This document shows, piece by piece, positions 1-9,600 of a stretch of DNA of 64,000 nt. Position numbers and translations under genes: made by a program. Every line of letters begins with the position of its first letter. Within the stretch, counting starts at the first letter, position 1. The stretch is from Clostridiales bacterium (GTDB lineage Bacteria > Bacillota > Clostridia > Lachnospirales > Lachnospiraceae). Location of the stretch: NCBI GenBank assembly GCA_023663185.1, contig JAMPHY010000016.1, positions 1-64,000 on the forward strand. Direction: 5' to 3'. Under the pieces are notes generated by a model. That model saw only the letters and a program-made list of their open reading frames with translations, did not search any database and had not been told where the DNA came from.

Positions 1-2401
1 CATTGTCTGGTCTTTTAAGCTCTTCCACTACATTTTTATACATTGCGGCATAGTCCTCGTATTCGCTTTCAGAAAATACGAACTCATCAAGTACATGCGG
101 TTCATATACTGAAAATGATTTGAGGTGTGCAAAATCATGATCCAACGCCCTAAAAAGATAAATGAACTCTTTCTTTTGCTTCCGTGATAAACCTGCTATA
201 TCTCCGTAGGTCTGCGCCAGATTATGAATTGATTTAAGGGATATGGAAAAGGACGTTTTTACATCATCCCAATCCTCTGCAATAGGATTGCCGTCGCCTC
301 CACGCGAATATAATCTGAGCGCCATATTTATCGCATTTTTGTATTCTTTTGGTGCCTGAAATGTTACAATCTGTCCATACTGTTTATTGTTATCAAACAG
401 TCTATTAGTGCGAGAAAATGCCTGAATGATATTCTGTGGAGCCATAGGCTGTCTGTCAATAAATAAAGTAGATAAACATGGTGCATCAAATCCGGTTAAA
501 AGTCGATCCACCACAATTACTAAGTCAAGCTGCTGACTCCGCTCCCAATATTTTTTCTCCTTTCTTGCCAAACGCTCATTGAGATTGTTATTGTAAGCAT
601 TAACAGCCTCAATCTTATAGCTGTTTCCAAACATTTCAGAATAATCTTTTAAAGCTTTCTCCATTTTATCCTGATTAACAGTGGAAGCTTCTTCATTTTC
701 CGACAACGAATAAGTTATGGCGAACTTAGGAAAATCAGGTAATGCCTTACGCACAGTATCACTAATCTTAAGTTCGTCCTTCCCCTCTTTCACTTTCTTT
801 AATAAATCATAATACTTTTGTGCTCTTTCTATTGAATTGGTTGTCAATATCGCCTCATAGGTTCTGCCTTTGCCATTGTTCATGCCAAATTTGTCATATG
901 ACTGATTTAAAATAACATTCAATACTTTGCGCATATGCTCTTCGGTTTCATATACTTCTTTTGCCTCATCATCACTTAAATCTTTCGCTCCAAGATTCTC
1001 AACCATGAACCCCAAAACCGCCTCATCGTGAATGGCTTCTTTAATGGTATAACTGTGCAGACACTTCCCGTACAACTGCTCTGTGGTCTGTGGCAGATCG
1101 CCTTTCTGTTCATAACTGTTTTCATCAAAAATAGGCGTCCCCGTAAAGCCATACCATAAAGAATTGGCAAAAAATCTTTCAAGCTCTCTTTTTGTTTGAG
1201 GTGTTACAGCTCTATGACATTCATCTACAACAAATGCAACCTTTAGGGATTTAATCCTTTCATACCGCTTGGTTCCTTCTTTCAGCCGCCGATTTACCAT
1301 AATCTGCATTTTTTGTCTGGTGGTAACTATCATCTGGCGGTTATCATCTGCCATTTTCTCTATCAGGGAATCCACATATTCCGTATCATCTACATCTATC
1401 GTATCATTGTCAGCATATGACTGAAATTCCATTTTCGTCTGTATATCCAAATCTTTTCTGTCAATGAGAAATACTGTCTTCTCAATTGCCGGAATATCCA
1501 TTAGCAAATTTCTTGTAGCCTTATAGGAAGTCATCGTCTTCCCTGAACCTGTTGTATGCCAAATAAAGCCGGATTTGCCCTGCTTTGAAGCCGCCCTCAT
1601 TGCTTCGATTGCATGAATCTGGTATGGACGCAATATCAAAAGTTTCTTTTTATCATTATCGAGAACCGTGTATCTGGCAATCATCTCATGCGCTTCCGGT
1701 ATTTTAAGCACCGCCTCTGCAAACGCAATATAATCGCAGACAGGATGGTTTTCCTCATCAAGCCACCCTGTAATAAACTTTTTGTTTAATTCTGTATCCC
1801 TCGCAGCAGAAAAATACTTTGTGTCCACGGCATTACTCACAACAAACATCTGCACATTTGAAAAAATACCGTGGAATTTACCTTCTGTAATATATTTTTT
1901 TATCTGACGGTAAGCGTCCATATAAGAGTGCTCTTTATTTTTTAGTTCAATATGGATTAAAGGAATCCCATTAATAAGGAGCGTTACATCAAACCGTCTG
2001 TCCCTGCCTTGTTCCGTATCTTCCGACTTAAATGCCTGATATTGATTAATCACCTCGTACACGCTCGAACCACCAGCCACATGCTCATTATTCATCACTA
2101 CAAGGTGCAACGTCTCATTTCCGCGCTGGACATGAACATATACCTTACCATTTTCTCCCACCAGCCATTTTCCTGCATCGTAAAACGAAGCATGTGATAA
2201 ATCATTCTTAATCTTAGCAAACTCAGAATCGCTAAGAGGGACATCATTCAACTTCGCCTTGTTATTCTGCTCAAGTATGTATTTGAAGTTATTCCATAAC
2301 TGTTCCTCTGTTTTGATATCAGGTCTATACGTCCATTGGGACTCATCACTGCAAAGTTGGTCTATCAATTTCTTTTCTATTACGGATTCTAATTCTGCCA
2401 T
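1..2401 (-). CDS. hsdR: Type I restriction enzyme R subunit (HsdR), 3' end cut off by window edge
   Basis: Motor and nuclease subunit of a type I restriction-modification enzyme; it translocates and cuts DNA unmodified by the partner methylase. The frame stays open from an ATG at 2401 to the window edge, about 800 codons; the family usually has about 1000 residues, so roughly the last fifth is missing. Visible parts: an N-terminal PD-(D/E)XK nuclease with Asp near residue 138 and an E-L-K triad near 152-154; a helicase Walker A (TTGSGKT) near residue 283; and a DECH box near residue 393 (1214-1225). It starts 3 bases after the stop of the DUF1016 gene, so it belongs to the hsdM-hsdS operon. 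Identification is firm; the C-terminal HsdM-contact region cannot be judged. Confidence 0.95.
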   Translation of the reverse strand, partial: MAELESVIEKKLIDQLCSDESQWTYRPDIKTEEQLWNNFKYILEQNNKAKLNDVPLSDSEFAKIKNDLSHASFYDAGKWLVGENGKVYVHVQRGNETLHLVVMNNEHVAGGSSVYEVINQYQAFKSEDTEQGRDRRFDVTLLINGIPLIHIELKNKEHSYMDAYRQIKKYITEGKFHGIFSNVQMFVVSNAVDTKYFSAARDTELNKKFITGWLDEENHPVCDYIAFAEAVLKIPEAHEMIARYTVLDNDKKKLLILRPYQIHAIEAMRAASKQGKSGFIWHTTGSGKTMTSYKATRNLLMDIPAIEKTVFLIDRKDLDIQTKMEFQSYADNDTIDVDDTEYVDSLIEKMADDNRQMIVTTRQKMQIMVNRRLKEGTKRYERIKSLKVAFVVDECHRAVTPQTKRELERFFANSLWYGFTGTPIFDENSYEQKGDLPQTTEQLYGKCLHSYTIKEAIHDEAVLGFMVENLGAKDLSDDEAKEVYETEEHMRKVLNVILNQSYDKFGMNNGKGRTYEAILTTNSIERAQKYYDLLKKVKEGKDELKISDTVRKALPDFPKFAITYSLSENEEASTVNQDKMEKALKDYSEMFGNSYKIEAVNAYNNNLNERLARKEKKYWERSQQLDLVIVVDRLLTGFDAPCLSTLFIDRQPMAPQNIIQAFSRTNRLFDNNKQYGQIVTFQAPKEYKNAINMALRLYSRGGDGNPIAEDWDDVKTSFSISLKSIHNLAQTYGDIAGLSRKQKKEFIYLFRALDHDFAHLKSFSVYEPHVLDEFVFSESEYEDYAAMYKNVVEELKRPDN

Positions 2402-2404
2402 TGT

Positions 2405-3517
2405 TTATCCTTCCTTATCATCACGCAGCCCCTGCTCCAATTCTTCTATCGTCGGTAGCGTTCCTTTGAAGTCCTGCGGCATCAAGGCATTCAATTCATA
2501 TTCCGATATTCCAATAGGTTCCATAGATGTCTCAACCGCATATTTTGCAAGAACATTGTCCTTTGTTTTACAGATAAGAAGCCCTACCGTCTGTGTATCA
2601 TTATTTCCTTTAAGGATATGGTTGACTGCCGAAACATAGGTAGCAGTCTGCGAGATGAAACCCGGTTCAAAATCCACAACCTTTACTTCAACAACTACAT
2701 AACAATGACGCTTTATATTGTAAAACAGCATATCAACAAACTGTTCCGTTTTTCCAACCTGTAAGCGATACTCCCTGCCCACAAAGGCAAAACCTGTTCC
2801 AAGCTCCATCAGAAAATTCTGCACATTATCCATCAATGCATCCTTCAATTCTTTCTCATCATACCCCTGACGAATAGCGATAAAATCAAAATTATATGGA
2901 TCTTTTGTCATTTCCTGCGCAAGATCACCTTCTTCCTTCGGCAATGTGTATTTGAAATTTGTGACTGCATTTCCCTGCCGCTCAAATAAATCCGTATCAA
3001 GAAAATTGAGCAGTACCGCCCTCGACCAGTTATTCTCAATTACTTTATCAACATAAAAGTTGAACTTATCCGGTTTATCATGGCATTTGTCAATCAACAG
3101 CTTAATATGTCCCCATGGAATCAAAAACACTTTGTTTGAAACCATGTCAAATTGTTCCTCAACTTGAGGAACAATTGCACTTCCAATATTTTCCTGAAAT
3201 TGTTCCTCAAGCTGAGGAACAATTTTAATATCTTTAAAAAGTTCATAAAAGCGCATCATGTAACGCAGATTTGTCGGAGAAAAACCTTTTACATTTGGAA
3301 TCATATCTGCTAAGTCTACGCTCATGGTCTGAAAAAATTTGTTTCCCCATCTACTGTCAGCATACTTTTCAGTTATATCCTTGCCAACTGACCAATAGTA
3401 CATCAACATTTCATTATTTACACGGACAGATGCCTTAATCTGACTTGCTCGATACCTGCTTCCAAGTTCCTGTATCCAATTTCTATATTCCGCATCATTA
3501 CGCATCAATTCACTCAT
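2405..3517 (-). CDS. DUF1016/YhcG-family PD-(D/E)XK nuclease-like protein inside the hsd operon
   Basis: 370 residues. The N-terminal half (about 10-95) is a DUF1016 N domain; the C-terminal half (about 150-335) is the YhcG-type nuclease domain, with Asp262 and E277-V-K279 as the likely catalytic D...EXK set. The conserved block IPWGHIKLL at about 133-141 links them. The RBS GGGGGTAAGAT precedes the ATG. Its cellular role is not known precisely; such genes are frequent passengers of type I R-M loci, which suggests a part in DNA defence or regulation of restriction. Between the domains (residues about 99-123) the peptide IVPQ-x-EEQF occurs twice and is encoded by two near-identical DNA palindromes (see repeats). 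Family call is sure; function is inferred. Confidence 0.88.
   Translation of the reverse strand: MSELMRNDAEYRNWIQELGSRYRASQIKASVRVNNEMLMYYWSVGKDITEKYADSRWGNKFFQTMSVDLADMIPNVKGFSPTNLRYMMRFYELFKDIKIVPQLEEQFQENIGSAIVPQVEEQFDMVSNKVFLIPWGHIKLLIDKCHDKPDKFNFYVDKVIENNWSRAVLLNFLDTDLFERQGNAVTNFKYTLPKEEGDLAQEMTKDPYNFDFIAIRQGYDEKELKDALMDNVQNFLMELGTGFAFVGREYRLQVGKTEQFVDMLFYNIKRHCYVVVEVKVVDFEPGFISQTATYVSAVNHILKGNNDTQTVGLLICKTKDNVLAKYAVETSMEPIGISEYELNALMPQDFKGTLPTIEELEQGLRDDKEG
3150..3225. repeat. Two in-frame palindromes inside the DUF1016 gene
   Basis: 3150-3176 is AATTGTTCCTCAA-C-TTGAGGAACAATT, with perfect 13-base arms and a 1-base loop. 3197-3225 is the same palindrome with 13-base arms and a 3-base loop. 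They are 20 bases apart, keep the reading frame, and encode the repeated peptide VPQ-(L/V)-EEQF in the linker between the two domains. Confidence 0.9.
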
Positions 3518-3660
3518 ATCTTACCCCCATGCCCCATATTTCAGCTTTACTTGAAAATTGTTTTAAACTCATTCCCAGCCGACTCCATTCAGCATTCCCA
3601 TCGCATCACTATTCTTTCCACAATTAGAATTCTTATTATAGATTCTAAATCTGCTATAAG

Positions 3661-4869
3661 CTATCTTTTCTGTGGGAACATATTTTGTAACATAAATTTC
3701 TTTACTTCTTTTAGCTCGTCACATTTGTGTTGATTAAGAGTGATAAGGTGATCGAATCGTTGAAAATATATTCCAATTTTCTTCTGTTCTTCCTCTTCTT
3801 TTGGAAAAAGAAATGACATTTTATTAAACATATAACCAGTAATCTGATTAATTGTAGCACCTAAATTTCTTTTTATTTCCATGTCAAAGGCAGATGTATC
3901 TAGCAATGCATTTATAAATTCAGCTTGTTTAGATCTTATTCCAGTCATAAACGCACCAATAACTGTATTGTTCATTTCTTCCTTTATTTGTGCATGTTTT
4001 CCAATCAATGCTCTAGAACCATTCCGCACTACAACAACAATATCTCCGCACTTTACATTATCGGAATTTACTATATCAAAGTTTACGAAAACATCATCTG
4101 CGTTAATAATTTCTCCATTTTTTACATTACTTGAACGCAGTACAAAAACACCTTTGCCATCTACAACATCATCAGGCGAATATGTTAATCCTGAATAGAA
4201 TGTTACTTCATCTCCCAACTTACGCTGTTCCCACTCGTCAGTAAATCCTGCGAACCGAATCTCTGGAATTTTCTTATCATTTTGAGGAAACATTTTTTGT
4301 AGCATATATTTTTTTAGTTTTTTTGTTTCTTCACACTTACGCTGATGAAGGGAGATAAGGTTATCCAACACATCAATGTATTTTCCTATTTTCTCCTGTT
4401 CTCGAAAATTTGGATATGGAATTTCTATACTTTTCATACCCTCAACATCAATACTTTTTCCATCTCTAATTCCATATATGTGCGGTACAAGTTTTCTCTT
4501 AATAAAATCGTTCGACCTAAAGAATGTATAATAAAACCTTGCGTCAACATCTATGCCATGAAATGTATGGTATGCTGGACTTATAACACCATCGCAAGTT
4601 GCTTTCTCCAAACCACCTTCAAATGAACGTAAATGTAAAATAAAGTCATTTTTTCGTACTAATTTATATCCCGCCAGACTTGCTTTATCATATAAAATAT
4701 TTCTGTCAGATTCATCTCTTCTAACAGTTCCACCACCTTGAATTATTGTAAGCGCCGGTAACTCTGGATGGTTCTTTTCTACATATTCTTCAAACACATC
4801 CCCTAACTTACGCTGTTCCCAATCATCTATAAATCCCTTAAATCTTATCTTAGGTGTACTTGCCATCAT
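3661..4869 (-). CDS. hsdS: Type I restriction-modification specificity subunit (HsdS)
   Basis: About 402 residues; it chooses the two half-sites of the DNA target for HsdM and HsdR. It has the expected duplicated layout: each half opens with WEQRKLGD (about residues 17 and 213), continues with a variable target-recognition domain and closes with a helical spacer ending in (M/N)MFPQ. Translation can begin at a GTG (4872), ATG (4869) or ATG (4866); GGGAGG lies just upstream. I prefer 4869 or 4866; the 4869 ATG overlaps the hsdM stop by one base, which suggests coupling. The target sequence cannot be read from the protein. A 17-base exact DNA repeat joins the two halves (4217-4233 and 4805-4821). 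Confidence 0.93.
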   Translation of the reverse strand: MMASTPKIRFKGFIDDWEQRKLGDVFEEYVEKNHPELPALTIIQGGGTVRRDESDRNILYDKASLAGYKLVRKNDFILHLRSFEGGLEKATCDGVISPAYHTFHGIDVDARFYYTFFRSNDFIKRKLVPHIYGIRDGKSIDVEGMKSIEIPYPNFREQEKIGKYIDVLDNLISLHQRKCEETKKLKKYMLQKMFPQNDKKIPEIRFAGFTDEWEQRKLGDEVTFYSGLTYSPDDVVDGKGVFVLRSSNVKNGEIINADDVFVNFDIVNSDNVKCGDIVVVVRNGSRALIGKHAQIKEEMNNTVIGAFMTGIRSKQAEFINALLDTSAFDMEIKRNLGATINQITGYMFNKMSFLFPKEEEEQKKIGIYFQRFDHLITLNQHKCDELKEVKKFMLQNMFPQKR

Positions 4870-6464
4870 CACACCTCCCTGAGAACACTAATAAATTCTG
4901 CAACAGCTTCCTTCGTCTCCGAATCCGCAAAAGTTAATTCGCCAAGCATTTCCAACAAAGCCTCATTTTCTGCTTTAATGTCCCTGTTTGTCTTCCTTAT
5001 AGATTTGGAAAGCTGCCCCAAGTCCACCTCCGGCTCTTCCTCGCTGGTATCTACATATCTGGGAATATTCAAATTGTAATCATTAGCCTTGATATCCTCA
5101 AAAGATGCAAGATAAGCCACCTTATCAACCGGCTTTCTGTTATTATACAGTTCCAACACCCTATCAATATGTTCCTCACGCATGACATTCTGCTTCTTCT
5201 CTTTTTCGTACAACTTAGAGGCGTCAATAAATAATACGTCACGCCCTTCCCTATGTTTTTTTAATACCACAATACATGTAGGGATAGAGGTATTATAAAA
5301 CATATTAGAAGGAAGTCCAATAACCGCATATATCGAGCCATTTTCCAAAAGTATCTCTCTAATTGCCCCTTCTGCCGCTCCCCTAAATAAAACGCCATGC
5401 GGAAGAACAATAGCCATCGTTCCTGTCTGCTTTAAATGATAGAAACCATGTAATAAAAAAGCATAGTCCGCTTTTGATTTAGGGGCAAGTTTACCGCCAT
5501 AATCCATAAACCGCTCATCTTGTTTAAATCCCTCCGCAGCAGACCAATTAGCCGAATAAGGCGGATTCATCGTCACAACATCAAATTCGGTCTCTTCATC
5601 TGTCGGCCAATCAGCATCAAGAGTATCCCCATTACGCAGATGTTGGTTTTCAGGCAGAACGCCATGCAGAAACATATTCATGCGTGCCAGATTATAGGTT
5701 GACGGCATAAGTTCCTGACCATAGTATTTAATATAATCTGGTTCTTTTGAGTAATTCCTGCAACTAAGCATCAACGAGCCGGAGCCCATACACGGATCAT
5801 ATACCTGTAATCCCTTTTTTTCTTCCTGTCCGGATATAGCAATTCTGCAAAGTATCTGTGCAGGACCATGCGGCGTATAAAATTCTCCTGCCTTTTTGCC
5901 TGTTTCAGATGCAAACTGACCTATCAGATATTCATATGCGTTACCAAGAACATCTCCTTCCGTATGGATAATGTCCACACCGTCCAACACCTTGATAACT
6001 TCCGCAATCGTAGCACTCTGCTTCTGGTCTCCCATGCCAAGCCGATTGGAATATAAATCCACATCTGAAAATAATCCGTTGAATAGCACATCAGACTCTT
6101 CTATGCGATTAAAAGCTGCCTGTAGCTTCTCTCTGTTAAAAGAATTATTTTTAGCCTCCTTTAACATACTTATATAAGTCATGTCCGGATCAAGTGTATA
6201 ATGTTTTGATTCCTTTATTTCACTTAGTAAATCTTCGGCATCATCTGATTCCATCGCTTCTTCATATATTCGCTGTGCTTCTTCAAGGCTATCAGGATTT
6301 CCATCTTCAAGAAGATCATACGCTTTTGCAAGATATGAATCCGACAAATATTTGTAAAAAACCAATCCCAAAAGATATGTTTTGTACTCGTTGGCATCCA
6401 TTTTCCCTCTGAGTACATCTGCACCGCTCCACAGTACCTGCAATAAGTCTTTGCCTTCGGTCAT
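4869..6464 (-). CDS. hsdM: Type I restriction-modification DNA N6-adenine methyltransferase (HsdM)
   Basis: 531 residues, normal family length. With HsdS it methylates adenine at the target and protects the host. An N-terminal helical HsdM domain is followed by the methylase domain with the SAM-binding motif DPCMGSGSL (about 223-231) and the catalytic NPPY motif (300-303). The RBS GGAGG sits 10 bases before the ATG. It is first in the operon hsdM-hsdS-DUF1016-hsdR; its promoter candidate is at 6509-6517. Confidence 0.96.
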   Translation of the reverse strand: MTEGKDLLQVLWSGADVLRGKMDANEYKTYLLGLVFYKYLSDSYLAKAYDLLEDGNPDSLEEAQRIYEEAMESDDAEDLLSEIKESKHYTLDPDMTYISMLKEAKNNSFNREKLQAAFNRIEESDVLFNGLFSDVDLYSNRLGMGDQKQSATIAEVIKVLDGVDIIHTEGDVLGNAYEYLIGQFASETGKKAGEFYTPHGPAQILCRIAISGQEEKKGLQVYDPCMGSGSLMLSCRNYSKEPDYIKYYGQELMPSTYNLARMNMFLHGVLPENQHLRNGDTLDADWPTDEETEFDVVTMNPPYSANWSAAEGFKQDERFMDYGGKLAPKSKADYAFLLHGFYHLKQTGTMAIVLPHGVLFRGAAEGAIREILLENGSIYAVIGLPSNMFYNTSIPTCIVVLKKHREGRDVLFIDASKLYEKEKKQNVMREEHIDRVLELYNNRKPVDKVAYLASFEDIKANDYNLNIPRYVDTSEEEPEVDLGQLSKSIRKTNRDIKAENEALLEMLGELTFADSETKEAVAEFISVLREV

Positions 6465-6508
6465 TATTTATTTTCCTCCGTTGGTATTTGCTATATTTTT
6501 TCTAATTC

Positions 6509-6517
6509 ATTATAACA
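6509..6517 (-). promoter_or_regulatory. Extended -10 promoter candidate of the hsd operon
   Basis: On the minus strand the sequence reads TGTTATAAT, a perfect extended -10 (TGnTATAAT). The matching -35 position, TAGAAT, is poor, as is common with extended -10 promoters. It lies about 45 bases before the hsdM start. Confidence 0.45.
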
Positions 6518-6610
6518 AAACCACTTTTTAAATTCTACTGTAATTCAAACCATATCTCAATATCGCAAAACTTATCAGGACTTTGCCACTGAATATGCCA
6601 CTAAATACAT

Positions 6611-6644
6611 AAAAGCCCATCGGCAGCATAACCGACGGGCTTTT
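6611..6644 (-). terminator. Rho-independent terminator after the RND gene
   Basis: The arms AAAAGCCC-TCGG and CCGA-GGGCTTTT pair around a short loop with one mismatch. It starts 16 bases after the RND stop codon and ends in a T-run on the minus strand. It also isolates the hsd operon from readthrough. Confidence 0.85.
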
Positions 6645-6659
6645 ATAATAATATTATTC

Positions 6660-9600
6660 TTAAACTTCCTCTACTTCCGCCTTCCCTTTCTTACCCCTGA
6701 TAAAGATATCATATATACAAGGAATAACTATCAAGGTCAGCAGCGTACCATATACAAGCCCGCCAATCGTCACGACCGACATCGGCTTCGACATATCCGC
6801 GCCCATGTCGTTACTGAATGCCATAGTGCTTAGCGCCAGAATCGTAGTCAGCGCAGTCATCATAACCGGACGCATTCTGGTTTTTCCGGCGGTAATGATT
6901 GCCTCACGCTTCTCCATACCACTCGCGCGAAGCTGATTGATATAATCTACCAGCACGATACCGTTATTAACTATGATACCCGACAGCATAACGAAGCCAA
7001 TCAAAGCTATGACGCTGACTTCGCTTCCGGTGATAAAAAGTCCTAAGAAACCGCCGGTAAAGGCAAGCGGAATCGTAAACAATATGATAAACGGTGAAAG
7101 CAGCGATTGAAACTGCGATACCATAATAAGATACATGAATATCACGGCAAGAATAAGCATCAGATATACCTGATCCATCGCTTCTGTTATCATTTCATTT
7201 TCACCACTCATTGTATAACTGTAGCCTGCCGGCATATTGTAGTTCTTAATCGCCGCTTTAACGTCTTCGGATACAAAACCTATGTTATAGCCGTCTGCAA
7301 CCGCCGCACTTACTGAAACATATCTGCTCTGCTCGCTTCTGTTTATAGACTTAGGCGCCTGCGTCACTTCAAATTCCGCGATATCGGAAAGCTTCACTTC
7401 TTCCTTCGTGCCGTCCTGTTTGGTTCTCTCAATCATTAAATCTTTGACAAGCTCCCTTGTCAATTCCATATCCTCGGCATTTTTTACATACACGCTGTAT
7501 TCTTTAACATCGGTTTCAAAAGTGGTTGCACTCGTGGCTTCTGCAAGTTTAGGTTGAAGCTGTGCAAATACCTGAGCGACCATAAGCCCATGTTCAATAG
7601 CCTTATCCCTGTCAATGATAATCCTTAATTCTCCTGTAGATTCTTCCAGCCCGTCAGACACATCTGCCGTACCTTCTACTCCTTCTACGATTGCCGCTAT
7701 ATCTTTCGCAACGTTTTGCAATGTATCTATATCGCGTCCTTTAATCTGAATCGTTATTCCGCTTCCGCCTAAGGCGCTCATATCCATAGTTGAAGTTTCT
7801 ATCGAGCCTTCCGCCTGATTTTGCGCTAAGATATCGGCAATGTCCGCATTAATTTGTGCGGCGATTTCTTCATTACTTCTTTTCTTATCTTCACTAAGCG
7901 AAATATAGATACTGGTTTCGTTAGTGGCAGAGCCTCCGCCTGACAACATTCCCAGAGAAGATGAGCTTGCCATCGCCCCTACATCAACTACGTCCTCTAC
8001 TTCCTTTATCTTATCTATTATACTATCCGTCACTTCTCCCGTCTGTGCAAGCGGCGTGTCCTTAGGCATAGTCAACGTCATAGACATCTGTGTGCTGTCC
8101 ATATCCGGCATAAACGCGATACCTTTAGAGAACGCTGCCATTATGCTTAAAACGAGAAGCCCTAGCGCTATCAACAATACAAGCGGCTTGTATTTAAGCG
8201 ACAGGCTTAAGACTTTTTCATAAATTTTTAAAAGACCGCCGAAGGCTTTACCTTCTTTCTTAGGTTTTACATTAGCAAGTACGCCTGCGCCCATTGCCGG
8301 CACTACAGTCATCGCTACAATCAGACTGGCAAGCAGCGCATAGCCTATAGTCAGCCCCATATCCGAGAATAGCTGTCTGGTAATGCCTTCCGTAAATACT
8401 ATGGGAAGAAATACGCAGACGGTCGTAAGCGTAGACGCTATAATCGCGCCGGACACTTCCCTTGCGCCTTCTATAGCCGCTTCCTTAGCTGAGCGTCCTT
8501 CATGCCTCATTCTATATATATTCTCGATTACGACTATGGAATTATCCACAAGCATCCCTACTCCGAGCGCCAATCCCGATAATGATATGACGTTCAGTGT
8601 AACTCCGCTAAAGTACATACATACAATCGCGGTAATAAGGCTTATAGGGATAGAGCATGCAACCACAGCCGTCGGCCGCCAGTCTTTTAAGAACAAAATC
8701 AAAATCAGGACTGCAAGAATCGCGCCAAACAATACGTTGTTTATTATCGAGTCCATAACAAGGTCTATGTATATACCCTGATCCATAAGCGTAATCAGGA
8801 TTAGGTCTTCTCTTTCTTCCTTAAGTTCCTCAAATTTATCCAGAATCTTGTCGGAAACGTCGCCCGTTGAATAACCGGTCTGCTTCTGCAGCGTAATCAA
8901 TATGCCCGGCTCGCCGTTGACATTAGCATATATCTCGCCGCTGTTGTCGGTCATAAACACATCTGCGACGTCTTCAAGGGTAATAATGTCCACTCCGTCC
9001 ATCTCCGGATTGAGTATCGGCATTTTCTTAAGGCTCTCTATATCTTCCGGCTTATCGCCCACCCTTACCAGATAGTCCATGCCTTCTTCCGTAACATAGC
9101 CTGCGGGCATAGAAAAGTTCTGCGCCGCTAACAGTGACTTCACGGTATCAACAGTAAGGATTCCGCTCATATCCGCCTGCTCGTATGCGTTTTCCCTCGC
9201 TTCTTCTAACTGTGTCTCTCCATCGATTACCTGCTGCAGTGCATCATCAAGCTGAGTGCTCGAATCACTGAGCTGCTCTTCGCCATCGTTTAGCTGACTA
9301 AGCGCCGAATTAATCTGCCGCTGGCCTGCGGCAAGCTGCGTCTCTCCTTCTTTAAGCTGCTCGTCCGCTGCGGCGTATGCCTCTTCGGTCATAAAAGCCT
9401 TGCCTTCTTCAAGCTGTCTTCTGCTCTCTTCCAACTCTTTACGCCGGCTGTTAAGCTCCCTCTGGCTGCTCTCAAGCTTTTCCCTATTGCTCTCAAGTTC
9501 AGTTTTGGCATTGTCAAGTTCCGTCTGTCCGTCAGTCACCTGCTGCCTTGCGTCTGCAAGTTCCTGCACCGCGTCTTCCATGCTTTCATCAATATATCCG

